Part shown: piece by piece, positions 1-10,304 of the stretch
Numbering within the stretch: position 1 is the first letter of the stretch
Layout: every line of letters starts with the position of its first letter
Source: Microstegium vimineum
Taxonomy: Eukaryota; Streptophyta; Magnoliopsida; Poales; Poaceae
Length of the DNA: 64,000 nucleotides
Direction of reading: 5' to 3'
Assembly (NCBI GenBank): GCA_022036555.1
Contig: CM039126.1
Location: 11,349,422 to 11,413,421 of the forward strand
Notes under the pieces: generated by a model
The model's input: the letters and a program-made list of their open reading frames with translations, nothing else
What the model was told of the DNA's origin: nothing
Databases searched by the model: none
Made by a program: the position numbers and the translations under genes

Positions 1-96
1 AACTCTAACTCCCACTCTAGACTAACTCCTAGAACAATCGAAGGAATAGAGCTTGTAGGCTTCTTCACCATCTGTAGAGAGGGGGGTGTGACCCTC

Positions 97-104
97 TATT
101 TATA
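97..104 (-). promoter_or_regulatory. TATA box of LTR A
   Basis: Minus-strand TATAAATA inside CCCCACTATAAATAGAGG. The same block occurs in LTR B and in plus orientation in LTR F, so it is the likely core promoter of the family. It directs transcription leftward, matching the minus orientation of the element. Confidence 0.7.
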
Positions 105-597
105 GTGGGGGGTGGAGTAGGGGCTACTCTAGCGCCACATCATCGATCTAGGGCCTTCCATCCTCCACCCTTGGATCAAACTGTCTTAGAACCGACCAAG
201 GAGTGGTATGGCGTTTGGGGGGAGCCAACCGACCTAGGGGGTGGATCGGCCGACCCCCCCTATGGCCAGTGGGCCCTCCTCTGTCCTCCTGGAGGTGGCC
301 CCACTGGTCAGGGACCAAGTGGGGGCCTGATGGGCCCAAGTGTGAATCGGCCGACCCCCCCCCTTGGGGTGTCTGGCCCACCTCGGTCTCCCAGCTGCTG
401 GTCCCACTTGTCATGGATGTTGGGTGTTGGTTCTGAGATGGTTGTCACGTTTATCTCCTTGGTTTGGGACCATGGATCCATGTGCTTCGGTTGTGAGCCG
501 TTGAGAGAAAGCACAGAGTGATCCAAGGGTTGGAAATCACTCTGGGATGCTTCTCTTGGATCATGGCCGAGAGGGGAGCCAGGTGGGCCCACAGGGT

Positions 598-609
598 GGT
601 CGGCCGACC
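598..609. promoter_or_regulatory. GGTCGGCCGACC palindrome (paired DRE/CRT cores)
   Basis: A perfect 12-bp palindrome containing GCCGAC on both strands; RCCGAC is the known DRE/CRT core bound by DREB/CBF factors. It lies upstream of the TATA box in the element's own orientation. Perfect copies recur at 2059-2070, 2310-2321, 7958-7969 and 62352-62363, with variants near 243, 348 and 1958. Binding is inferred, not shown. Confidence 0.5.
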
Positions 610-800
610 CCCTATGTGGGTCCCACTGGCTCTCATTTGCTTCATTTGTTCATTCCTGCACTCAAACACTCATGGACATGTGGAACTAGTTATTTGATAA
701 AATATGCTCATGATGCGTTTGTTTATCCTTGATCCTTGGGTTGATGGCAACATTTTAGATATGTAAAAGTTGTTCATAATATGTGCCAACAGCTACTGAC

Positions 801-2503
801 TGTTGGTATTTCTTATGACTATTGGATAAATCTGCAAGTGCACAGATTATACCGTTGTAGCACTTCACCCAGGAGTATTCTGGGGTATCGTATTTATATT
901 CTCCCAAAGGAAAGCAGAGCTAGAAATGATAATAAAAGAGAGGTCCTAGAGATCACCTCAATTTAGTACCAACCAGTGTAAGGGGTAATTGATAATGATA
1001 GGAAGGTGATGATGTAACAAACCGGTAAAGATAAGTAAGAGATGACTAGTGAGTATAACTATGTGGGAGGACAACGAGAGAGTAAAGGACTCCTATGATT
1101 CCAACTCTACCTTTGTGGATATAACTATGGCACTCAGATGAGACAAACATCAATTGATTCCTCAATACAAGTATGCTAGGCGAGGGGATATATCAGCAGG
1201 AGGACAAAACTCCTACCAGACCGCGCCCTCTTCTTACGGGGGCCTTATCTTTTAAGAACTTGCCTATAAACACGTGGTGGAATACAACGACTAGACAAGG
1301 CTGTCACCTCTTGCTAGCTACCGCAAACAATCCGTGCAACAAGCAATAACCAAAGGTAAGATTAAGTATAAGAACCACCCTTACACCTATTCTCACTACT
1401 CTAATCGTGTATACGACAACTAGAGCACCTTATGACAGGCGATGATCGCATACAGGAAAGGCCACAAGGATCTCAATCTAGTTTATAACAACTAATTGAC
1501 AAGATAAACCACAACAATACTATAGCAAGTATAATATTGCACAAAGTAAAGACTGGGTAAAGTAAAAAAGGAATATTGCATTAAATAAGTAAAGTCTTTC
1601 AAAAGGGAAAAGATACAAGAACTTATACCAGATCCTCCGAGAAGACAATTCCGGAAAGCCCGAGCAAAGCTCAACTCAACTCTAACTCCCACACTAGAGA
1701 ACACCACTAGACTAATCTCCACTTGATAACAAGAGTGGCTTGTATGGATTACATCATGATTAGAGAGGGAGGTCTATGCCTCTATTTATAGTGGGGGTGG
1801 AGTAGGGGCTACTCCAGCGCCACGTCATCGATCCAGGGAGCTTCAATCCTCTCCCTTGGATCAAACCGTCATATAACCGACAAGGATGGATGGCTTGGAT
1901 TTCCAACATGTGCACTTGGATGTGGCGGTTGAGGGGGACCCAACCGACCAAGGGGGTGATCGGCCGATCCCCCCTATGGCCAGTGGGCCATCCCCTGACC
2001 TTGTGGGTGTGGTCCCACTGGTCAGGGACTGAGTGGGGCCCAGATGGGCCAAAGGGCCGGTCGGCCGACCCCCCTGTGGGGTCTCTGGCCCACCTCTTGC
2101 TCCCTGGTGCTGGTCCCACTCATCATAGGTGTTAGGTGGTGGTTCTGAAGTAGTTGCGGTGTTAATCTCATTGCTGTGGGCTCATGAATCCTTGTACATT
2201 GCTTGTGAACCATTGGGAGAAAACACAAAGTGATCTGAGGGTTGAATTTCACTTCTATGTGCTTCTCATGGATCATGGCCGAGGAGGAGACCTGGTGGGC
2301 CCACAGGGTGGTCGGCCGACCCCCTATGTGGGTCCCACTGGGTCTCTTTTCCTCCATTTCTTCATATCTGCTTTTAAATATTCATGGACATGTGGAACTT
2401 GTTATTTTATAAAGAATGCTCATGCGATGATTGTTTTCTCCTTGATCCCGAGTCATTGGCAGCATTTTAGTTATATAAAAATGGGTCATAATTTGTGCCA
2501 ACA
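801..2503 (-). repeat. LTR B, 3' LTR of the 801-8150 element
   Basis: A 1703-bp LTR with TGTTGG at its left and CCAACA at its right end. It is directly followed by a polypurine tract (2504-2518, minus strand), so it is the 3' LTR of a minus-strand element. It is colinear with LTR A and, reversed, with LTR F, and contains the same TATA box and palindromes. Confidence 0.85.
1783..1790 (-). promoter_or_regulatory. TATA box of LTR B
   Basis: Minus-strand TATAAATA at the same relative position as in LTR A, with the GC-rich palindrome block (1950-2325) upstream of it in the element orientation. Confidence 0.65.
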
Positions 2504-2518
2504 AGATCCCCCAAGCTT
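2504..2518 (-). promoter_or_regulatory. Polypurine tract
   Basis: Minus strand AAGCTTGGGGGATCT abuts the LTR start. AAGCTTGGGGG is the typical form next to 3' LTRs of Athila-like elements and would prime plus-strand DNA synthesis. Confidence 0.75.
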
Positions 2519-4257
2519 AACCTTTGCTCGTCCCGAGCAAACAATTAAACTTAGCACGGTGGATCAGGAGTTGCTACAATGCTTCATATTTCAAGAGTAC
2601 TAAATTTACAACAATCATACTTCTCTTTTGTATGGAAAATTCAGCAATAAAGACTCACCCATATTACCTTAGTCTTCCATGGGGCTTATAGCTTTGTCCT
2701 TTGTCTTGGGTGGTTGAGAGATAGAACAACTTGACTTGAGCACTAGTTTTCTTATTCTTTCACAAGTTTCATATCAGAGGTTTTGCAATGTTTTGTAAAG
2801 AAAACATAGTGTTCCTCAAATGGTACGTCGCTCATAAGGTGTATGATTCCTCACCAAGGCATATATCAAAGTTTTCCTTCTTTTATCCTATCTCTAAAAT
2901 CTTATGTGGAGTTATAGGTAGGGATCAAAGATGTAGCAAACTTACCTTGGATATATTATAAAGTAAAATCCCGGATTCAAGGAGAGAAATGTCATACTCT
3001 TAGATCAAGATGTGCAAGTGTGTGGAAACATGGTGAATGATCAATACTCCTATATTTGGATGATCTCTCTTTTCTAACTTTTTATTTTGAGACATAGCTA
3101 TCCTCTAATTTTTCCATGAGCTTTGAAAATGCTCATCTTCATTTTTCATTTTTTTTGAAGAGCTTTGGAAATGCTCATAAAAGATTAGGACTACAGAATG
3201 TCCTTGAATATTTTTGCGTAGTCTACATCTCATTTACTAACAATAAACTAGAGAGAGAAGATTTTTCTACTTAGAGCTTGGAGTATGAACTATTTGGAAA
3301 TGTTGGCATGTTTCTGCGTACTTCTAGTGTAGAAGCAGCATGTATATGTGGCGTGCATGTGATCTTGATCTTAGGAGCATGATAAATCTCTCAACAAGGG
3401 TCTCAAAACTTGACCAAACTCAATACAAAGTAAGCAGCTTCTGTAGAAAGCTTATATCATGAAAGAGCATGTATGACTTTGGTTGGAATTTTCACCATTG
3501 AGGAACAAGAAGTGTTTTTATCATTTTAATAAATAAAAGTCCGATAATCATTCTTGCTTAGAACAATATTATAGCAGCTCTCATCTTGTCATATCATGTC
3601 TCACAACAACTTAGACTTAGTTACAGCGTTTGCGACCCACAAGAGTTTGAGGTTCATGATGGTTTCTTTTTAAGCCGAGTAATTCATACTTAGAGAAATA
3701 TCGAGCTGTAAACTAAATACTAGAGAAACATTTAGCAGAGCAACTATTCATCATTTCCACAAAAGAAAAGGATATTTATGGAACAAGTTTACTCTAAGGG
3801 AAATAAAACTTAATTAATTGACAGGGGAATATTTCTTTTTAATTTTCGTAATTTTCCACTTTTTTGTTTTGTAGAAATATAATACTGGAATTAAAGTTAC
3901 GAAATTTAACTTGCATAATTAAAATGCTGAATTGAAAACTAACCTTAGTGGGGGAGAGAATCTCCCCCAAGCTTATCTTTTTCATGGTCCTTGTGGAGGG
4001 AATTGTGTCGGGTTGATTCCATGGTAGGCGTAGAAATTAGCCCACTGCTGGTTCTGGAAGTTTCTCATGTCTTGGACCTGTTGTTGATTTTGGACCACGT
4101 TTTGATGGAGGATTCCATGATTCACCCGTAGCTCCTCTACTTGAGTTGTGAGGAGATCCACGTCATGACGGAACTCACGGTCCTCTCTTCCCTGTGAAGA
4201 AGAAGCAAAAGAAAACCGTGCACTTCGGTGTGATGCTGATCTCTGGAGTCCACTGCT
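2519..4257. other. AT-rich 3' noncoding region of the Athila-like element
   Basis: No coding sequence was recognised. It lies between the polypurine tract and the stop of the Athila ORF. Its one distinct structure is an inverted repeat, GGGGGAGA-GAA-TCTCCCCC (3950-3968). This runs straight into a second AAGCTTGGGGG-like motif just downstream of the ORF stop in element orientation. Confidence 0.6.
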
Positions 4258-5505
4258 TCAGCCGGAGAACTGTGTGGAGCTCATGGATTCATCTACAGAG
4301 TCTGGGCCTAGAGATGTGCCTTCTTCTTGTGCAGCATATGCCATGCTGCGTGTCACCCTTCGACCTGTAAAACTCCTACGCCCTTCTTGTGTCTCTGCAT
4401 TAAAGGTTAGTCTCCTATACCTATACAGTTTGAGCCTTTCACAAGGGAGCAGAATTCTTTTTAAGGGGTCATTATTCAAGTATAAAACAGAATCATTTAA
4501 TCCCTGAGCCAGATTGTGGCCTTGCACAAAATCGTTCATATCTAACACAGACCTGAGTGTGCTTAAGTAAAACTGATAGTCCTGGAGTTGAGCCATGTTG
4601 TGCATGATTTTAGTGATCATAGATGTAAACTCAAAAGGTCTTTTTCTACTACTGGCTGAGCACCAGTGATCTACCATGGCTCTAACAGGAGAAACTTGAA
4701 TTTTATTTACCATGGCAAAAAGTAATCTCAACTCAACATTTGTTACAGGCCTTACATCATCTCTAGGGAACAAGGTTATTCCTATCCAACGATGCATAAA
4801 CCGTAAAGTAGGATTATGGATTTCACTTGTTCGTGGGTATCTAGGATTATCTTTTCTAGAGATGAGTTTCCAAAACTCCTTTCTATCATACTCAGGAGTA
4901 GCATGCTCAATATTAACATCACATTTTTCTTTACACCCAAGAATAAGACTAAATTCTTTCCAAGTTAAAGTGAGTGGATGATTACGCAACCGGAAAGAAA
5001 TTCTTTGCACATTAGTATTAATCGTACTTAAGAACTCTAGAGTCAATAGCTTACTTCCTGGGTCATTAGTGATATCCCAAAACTCACTGGTCCAACCTAT
5101 AGCTCTAAAAACTTCTTTAAAATCTTCATCTAAACCCATTTTAGCTAAGAGGTCAGGATCAATTACCTTGGTGTGCTCGTAGTCGCAGTCCTTCAAGGTG
5201 TTGAAAATGGCCATCTCATGAGGTGTGAGCTGGATGCCGGTCTCAGGATCAGTGATTCTTGATGGTTGATCTCCTGAGTTATCGGCCGGCTCGTAGTGAC
5301 CGGCACTCTGATATTCTTGCTCAACATCTTCATGGCTAGCACTGTTGGTCATGACTTCTGTGGCATCCGACATATGCACTGACCCATGTGAGTCAATAGA
5401 CATAATATCGGTGCCTTGGGATGAGCTTCCTCTCTGAGAATTTCTGGACGAACTCCCACTAACCGAGTCGCGAGCCTTCTTAAGAGCTTTCTTGAGTGAC
5501 TTCAT
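4258..5505 (-). CDS. Athila ORF1-family protein (retrotransposon third ORF)
   Basis: An intact 415-codon frame between protease and 3' LTR, the position where Athila elements carry an extra, sometimes env-like, ORF. The N-terminus is basic and Ser-rich (MKSLKKALKKARDS), followed by an acidic low-complexity stretch. From about residue 100 the sequence matches the Athila ORF1 pattern: FNTLKDCDYEHTKVID, a GW motif near residue 139, LTLEFLSTI, ISFRLRN and LTWKEFSLILG. The C-terminus is Arg-rich (YRYRRLTF). No signal peptide or membrane segment was seen, so an envelope role is unsupported. A stop lies just upstream of the chosen ATG. Function is unknown in the family. Confidence 0.8.
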   Translation of the reverse strand: MKSLKKALKKARDSVSGSSSRNSQRGSSSQGTDIMSIDSHGSVHMSDATEVMTNSASHEDVEQEYQSAGHYEPADNSGDQPSRITDPETGIQLTPHEMAIFNTLKDCDYEHTKVIDPDLLAKMGLDEDFKEVFRAIGWTSEFWDITNDPGSKLLTLEFLSTINTNVQRISFRLRNHPLTLTWKEFSLILGCKEKCDVNIEHATPEYDRKEFWKLISRKDNPRYPRTSEIHNPTLRFMHRWIGITLFPRDDVRPVTNVELRLLFAMVNKIQVSPVRAMVDHWCSASSRKRPFEFTSMITKIMHNMAQLQDYQFYLSTLRSVLDMNDFVQGHNLAQGLNDSVLYLNNDPLKRILLPCERLKLYRYRRLTFNAETQEGRRSFTGRRVTRSMAYAAQEEGTSLGPDSVDESMSSTQFSG

Positions 5506-6857
5506 TGTATCACTCTAGCTAACTAAGCTAGAATCCTTTGCTTGATTAGCGGTGAAGCTAAACGAAGAGATGGCAAGGGATTTTTTGGCTTTGTGAGCTG
5601 CTGTGGTTGAGAGTGTTTGTTCTGAGAGAGTGGCTCTGCTTGTGTTCATATAGCAGAAGAGAGGGGAGAGTGATTGGGGGTGTGGGCCCGGCCGGCCGAC
5701 CGCCACCCATGGCCTCTAAGCTCTCTGCTGCGTAGGGGATGGTGCAAAATGAGATGCCCGACAAGGATTTGATCGAAGAGGGCACCTAGTGCATCGACCG
5801 ACCGCATCTTTGGATGCTTTGGTGATGATTTTGCACCATGCCAAAATGCATGGTAGTGGGGAGCAAGGAGAGGACAAGGGCCATATGGCTATGTCTGATA
5901 AATGGCAAGAGATGCTCCCCCTTTTGCCTTTGAGTGATTAGAGAGAATGGCATGGTTATTTGCTAGTGTGTCATGATCAAGTGGTTAAGGTGATGATAGG
6001 AGTGTTTGAGCTCCTAATGATTAATGACAAACTTTTGAGATGGATGATGAAAAAGAAAAGGATTGATTATATGAAGAGGTATGGTGATAACGGTCTTTTT
6101 TTTTGGAAGAGATGAGTTGTAGTTTGGAGTGTAGTGATTAGTGAACTTCTCTTGCCAGGATGCTTCTCGGTGGAGTGATTTTGCAAAGGACAAAATTTGT
6201 GCATGGTATGAAGAGAGAGATGGAGGGGAGCAAGGAGGTGATGGGAGGAGTCAAGACATGTCCTCCTTGGCTCCTAGCTTCCTTTGTTTGGGAATCAAAC
6301 ATGAAGCATCTCGAGGTGGAGAAAGGAGGTGAGGAGCAGAGGGAGAGAGGTGATCGGCCGATCACTTATTGTGATCAGAGGGCCATGGCACACTACCCCA
6401 TGCAAGGTATCCCGAGGTAGGGTGAGACAGAGGGCAGTGGGGCCTAGGGCCTGGTTGGCCGACCCCACCGGGTCCACCACAGGACCTGGATTTGTGATGC
6501 TAAACCTCCTATGCTAAATTAAACGCAATGCAATCTTTTGTGGACAAGAAAAGTTCAAGATTTTATTATTTTTGTGTTTTCAAATTTTATTATCGCTAAG
6601 CATGATTATGTTGTGGGATTAATTAAAAGATATGATCATATGATAAAAAGATTTCAGGAATTAAAGAAGAGAATGAAAAAGAAAACTTACCTTCCCGAGA
6701 AGTCGTGCTTTTAATTATTTGAGGTAGGGTCGTCCTCCTCATTTACCCGTTGAATTTGCTTTCGGGGTTTTTGAGGTGGAGTGGTGCATGGCTTGATTAC
6801 CTTCTTTCGCCATAACCGTTTGGGTTTTTCCCAAGGTTGTTGCTTCACTTTTGCCAG
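5506..6857. other. Region where pol would be expected; noncoding
   Basis: No RT, RNase H or integrase motif was found in any frame. It contains palindromes related to those of the LTR: GGCCGGCCGACC near 5690 and a perfect 16-bp GTGATCGGCCGATCAC at 6350-6365. It may hold a leader or promoter for the Athila ORF plus filler left after loss of pol. Confidence 0.5.
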
Positions 6858-7319
6858 CTAAGTATAATTGACACATGGGTCACATTCAAATACCTTGACT
6901 ATGGAGCATTGCTCGATTTTTGGCTTGAAGTGAAATGTCTCCTTGGTTCCATTGATGTTGAATTGAATTTCTCCAGCTCCTACATTGATGTGTGCATTTG
7001 CGGTGCTGAGGAACGGTCTTCCTAGGATGAGTGGGGTCTTATTGTCTACCTCCATATCCAACACCACGAAATCCACGGGGATGAAAAATTCTCGTATCTT
7101 GACGGGAATATTTTTGGCGATCCCCATGGGGTAGCGAATTGATTGATCCGCTAACTGTAAACACATTGGTGTAGGGGACAAAGTAGTATGAGTTAATTTA
7201 TCAAAAACTACCTTTGGCATGACGCTGACGCTTGCTCCCAAGTCACAGAGGGCATTCTCAAATTGTTGAGTCCCAATGGAGCAATCAATGGTAGGACACC
7301 CTGGATCCTTTTTCTTCAA
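6858..7319 (-). CDS. Retrotransposon aspartic protease domain (Athila-like)
   Basis: A 153-codon open frame. The active-site region reads LCDLGASVSVMP, with DLG in place of the usual D[ST]G, as is common in Athila-lineage proteases. It is followed by LQLADQS, PVDFVVLDME and the flap-side ILGRPFLSTANA motif. It should process Gag-Pol. It is continuous with gag-like sequence on its right (7320-7908) but separated from it by a stop. The expected RT after it is absent. Confidence 0.8.
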   Translation of the reverse strand: MKKKDPGCPTIDCSIGTQQFENALCDLGASVSVMPKVVFDKLTHTTLSPTPMCLQLADQSIRYPMGIAKNIPVKIREFFIPVDFVVLDMEVDNKTPLILGRPFLSTANAHINVGAGEIQFNINGTKETFHFKPKIEQCSIVKVFECDPCVNYT

Positions 7320-7908
7320 AGGCAGCTGGTTGAGTATAGCTTGATGACTTCAGTGGTGGGTAATGGCCTTTTTTTGTTGAGGATGTCCCGCAAATACTTT
7401 ACATAGGTAGGGACCTGCATTGCATCTAGTAGAGGTATATGGACATATAATTGACGAATTACCTCAATGAATTTCCCGAAGCGATCATCTGACGATTGTC
7501 TTTTTGGCTTGCGTGGGAATGGTAGTAGTACGTTTGTGTCGTAGTACTCATGTGGGGCTGTTTTCCCATGGAACTTGACAGAGTCTTGAAGTGGTGCAAG
7601 TTCTTCTTCTTCTTCTTCCTCCTATTGTTCTTCTGCTTCAACTTCTTTTTCCTTTGTTGTTTTGCCTGAAGTGTTAGGATGTGGTGGATCACGAGTGGAC
7701 TTACCCTCTCTTGTGGTCACCACATTTATACTAGAGACTTTTTCGGATTTACCAAGATATGGAGCAGAAGATATTAATTGAGACAATTTTCTTTCTATCA
7801 TATTATTGAAGTTTGATTGACTCTTTACAACAGAAGCTAAGTCATTCATTTTATTGTTTAAGGTTTCAAGAGTCTTATCATTAGCAGCTAGTTTATTGTT
7901 TAAACTTT
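7320..7908 (-). pseudogene. gag C-terminus remnant
   Basis: Two short frames (7459-7692 and 7622-7849) and the sequence between them read as Athila-like Gag upstream of protease: a region with NMIERKLSQLISS, then an acidic stretch (EEEEEE) and text such as FPRKPKRQSSDDRFGKF. A TAG near 7620 and a frame change interrupt it. Most of Gag is missing, cut at 7908 by the fusion to LTR sequence. Confidence 0.65.
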
Positions 7909-8150
7909 CATGGACATGTGGAACTTGTTATTCATGGACATGGTGGGCCCACAGGGTGGTCGGCCGACCCCTATGTGGGTCCCACTGGGTCTCTTTTCCT
8001 CCATTTCTTCATATCTGCATTTAAATATTCATTGACATGTGGAACTTATTATTTTATAAAGAATGCTCATGCGATGATTGTTTTCTCCTTGACCCCGAGT
8101 CATTGGCAACATTTTAGTTATATAAAAATGGGTCATAATTTGTGCCAACA
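7909..8150 (-). repeat. 5' LTR remnant with templated filler
   Basis: 7940-8150 matches the right end of LTR B (about 2294-2503), including the palindrome at 7958. The preceding 24 bp (7909-7932) are an exact second copy of LTR B 2383-2406, out of order. This looks like a deletion joint repaired with locally copied filler. Confidence 0.75.
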
Positions 8151-8744
8151 CCGACCCAAGCAGTATTACCCGGCTTCTGGGGAAATACTATTGGGAGGCC
8201 TGTCGATGTAACCATAGAGCTTAGGGTAGCTACTTCTATTCGCTATGGTTAATCGGCAGGCCAGCTTCGGAAGCTTTCTAGTCGTGGCCAGACTGTTTGG
8301 AGAAACGCCTTATCGCGTTTTTTGGCGAGGTCGTCGAACACTATGGGAGTGTTTTGGAGAGGTCGTCGATCGTTGTAGGCTTTGTCGAGTTTGTCGCCGT
8401 CCCGTCATGGGTATTTTGCAGGAGTCGTCGTACGTCGTGAGCGTTTCAGCGGGTGTCATCGTTACGCCGTGGGCGTTTTCACAAGTTAGTTTCATTATAC
8501 GGGACGTATAGGAGATGAAGCACCTTTTATTTATTGATGAGGGAGCACCTAGTACAAACTTTATTGTTACACTTGGGAACCCTTACACACCGTCGGGCGG
8601 TGGTAGCTTTTGCGTCTGGTCGCGTGCAGGGTCGGCACTGATCATCGTTGATTCTGCTTCTTTCTGCTTCTTGGCGGCTGGTTTGTCGTTGTCACCGGAG
8701 GTGTACATGTCTAAGGCACGGGGTTTCTCAATGATGTTGATTTT
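8151..8744. other. Spacer downstream of protease
   Basis: No recognisable domain. In element orientation it follows the protease, where Tat-like elements have a variable linker before RT. Short frames on both strands lack known motifs. Confidence 0.4.
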
Positions 8745-9152
8745 CTATTGCTCACATTCGTAGGCTATCTTCAAGTTGGTGAGGAGGCTGAGGATGCCTT
8801 GCGGTGTCGGGATTTTCAACACCATGTATGTGTAATGTGGGACTGCCATTAGCTTGGCAAGTGCCGGGTGACCCACTATCGTGTGGTAGGCTGTCTCAAA
8901 CTCGGCGATGACGAAGTTAATGTTCTCGACTCTGAAGTGGTTCTTGTCACCGAACTGCACAGGTAGGGTGATCTGCCCTATTGGTGTTGACGCCTTATCG
9001 GGGATGATTCCCCAGAAGGAGAAATTCGCTGCTAGGAGGTCTTTCTTCGAGTAGTCGAGCTGGCGAAATGCGTCGGTGAAGATGATGTTGATGGTGCTGC
9101 CGCCGTCGACTAGGACCTTCCTGAAGCAACACGTTGCGATGGTTGGATTCAC
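8745..9152 (-). CDS. Gypsy aspartic protease
   Basis: A 135-codon frame with the active site VLVDGGSTINIIFTDAF and a second conserved block TAYHTIVGHPALAKLMAV, ending in the ECEQ segment typical of Tat proteases. It resembles the protease at 46869-47432. It is separated from gag (9228-10304) by a short gap and stop, so the Gag-Pro frame is broken or recoded. Confidence 0.8.
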   Translation of the reverse strand: MNPTIATCCFRKVLVDGGSTINIIFTDAFRQLDYSKKDLLAANFSFWGIIPDKASTPIGQITLPVQFGDKNHFRVENINFVIAEFETAYHTIVGHPALAKLMAVPHYTYMVLKIPTPQGILSLLTNLKIAYECEQ

Positions 9153-9227
9153 GATTAGTGGGAAGCGACCCGGGTATCTGCAATCTACCCACTCGTCTTC
9201 TCCGGAGAAGCTAATCGGTTGATCCGA

Positions 9228-10304
9228 CTAGTCGAGGGGATAAGCTTCGGCTGCATTCTCTCCTATGGCGGCGAGCGAGTAGACGTCTTTGCGAGTTTGG
9301 CGGCGTTGTCTTTCTCGCTCGACGAGCACACTACCCCCGAATATGGAGTATGATGTTGAGGCTGCTCGGAATTCTGGCGCTGGCGGTCCCTGGTCCTTGC
9401 CTCCATCTTCATCGTTCTTCTTCTGTGTTTTGTCTACTTTGTCCTTCATTGTCGTCTCTATGAGCTCGCAATTTCGCAAGGAGTGTTTGGAGTTCTTATG
9501 TATGGGACATTGTCTGTCGAGGATCTTCTCGTAGCTTTCGTAGTAATTCTTCTTTGGGCGGGCGTCCGTGCTTGTGATGTAGCGGTTGTTTTGCATGTAG
9601 TCGTACTTCTGCGGTCGGCGTTCAAAGTTACCTGATCGGTGGTCGCGATGGTCGCTGGATCCTTTCTCGTTCCGGTAGTCTGGTCGCCGATTGTTATCCC
9701 CTACACGTTCCGTAGAACGGGAATAGCGCTGCCTGTTCTCTCTACTGCGAGTGGCATCGTCTTGGTTGGCATAGGGGTTCGCAATCATCATCATCTTCTC
9801 TATGGTCTTTATATTCTTCCGGGCCAACTTGTTTCGGAGGTCGTCCACTCGCAGGCCGTTGGAGAAGATGGCGATAGCTTCTGGGTCAGAGATCTCTGTT
9901 ATGCTCAGACGCTTGTCGGAGAAACGCCTGATGTATTCTCGGAGGCTCCCGTTACTTCTCTGTCGGACGGTCTCCAGGTCGTAACGTGTTCCTGGCTGGA
10001 TACATGTATCTTTGTATGCTTCGATGAAGATTTCCTTGAGGTCTTCCCAATTGTCAATGGTACCTCCTGGGATCTTCTGGAGCCAGCTGATGGTAGACGT
10101 CGATAAAATTACTGGTAGGTAATTTGCCATCACGTCTCGGTCTCCTCCAGCGGCGTACACGGCGATCTCATATGTTGAGGCCCATTGTTCCGGATCTGCC
10201 TTGCCGTCGTATTTCTCCACTGATGTCACTTTGAACCTCTGGGGCCAGTGGATGGCGCGTAGGCGGGCTGAAAAGAGGCGTAGTCCCCTCGTGGCTCGGG
10301 GCAT
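9228..10304 (-). CDS. Gag polyprotein, C-terminal two thirds
   Basis: 358 codons. It contains a retrotransposon Gag core (SVEKYDGKADPEQW, WLQKIPGGTIDNWEDL, RRFSDKRLSITEI), then a long Arg/Asp/Asn-rich tail and a CPIHKNSKHSLRNC segment, as in Tat-like Gags. The usual Gag start lies further right in frames 10226-10489, 10625-11311 and 11098-11571, so this frame begins inside Gag. Confidence 0.8.
   Translation of the reverse strand: MPRATRGLRLFSARLRAIHWPQRFKVTSVEKYDGKADPEQWASTYEIAVYAAGGDRDVMANYLPVILSTSTISWLQKIPGGTIDNWEDLKEIFIEAYKDTCIQPGTRYDLETVRQRSNGSLREYIRRFSDKRLSITEISDPEAIAIFSNGLRVDDLRNKLARKNIKTIEKMMMIANPYANQDDATRSRENRQRYSRSTERVGDNNRRPDYRNEKGSSDHRDHRSGNFERRPQKYDYMQNNRYITSTDARPKKNYYESYEKILDRQCPIHKNSKHSLRNCELIETTMKDKVDKTQKKNDEDGGKDQGPPAPEFRAASTSYSIFGGSVLVERERQRRQTRKDVYSLAAIGENAAEAYPLD

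Larger units (their letters stand above)
1..791 (-). repeat. Partial LTR of family X (LTR A)
   Basis: This is the right-hand part of an LTR whose left end lies outside the window. It ends at 791 in GTGCCAACA, the same terminus as LTR B (2503) and the fragment ending at 8150. Read on the minus strand, the LTR begins TGTTGGCAC. It shares long colinear blocks with LTR B and, in reverse orientation, with the LTR at 61817-63377. The GC-rich part (about 200-620) carries GGCCGACC palindromes and phrases such as GTGGGCCCAC. Small open frames here lack protein-like composition and are not called. The sequence 792-800 separates it from the next LTR. Confidence 0.85.
801..8150 (-). mobile_element. Athila-like family-X retrotransposon, pol-less deletion derivative
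   Basis: On the plus strand the order is 3' LTR (801-2503), polypurine tract, Athila-type ORF, protease, gag C-terminus, and a 242-bp remnant of the 5' LTR (7909-8150). No reverse transcriptase, RNase H or integrase is present: only about 1.35 kb separates the protease from the Athila ORF. The flanks are CTGAC (796-800) and CCGAC (8151-8155), a 5-bp target duplication differing by one CpG-type transition. The primer binding site is lost with the 5' LTR deletion. It could not move without enzymes from another element. Confidence 0.75.

Noticed and set aside
105..2357. Many short frames on both strands in LTR A and B
   Set aside because: They cover GC-rich LTR sequence, overlap on both strands and show no protein motif.
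4258..5505. Envelope protein
   Set aside because: No signal peptide or membrane segment is visible; the match is to the Athila ORF1 pattern, so an envelope role is not claimed.
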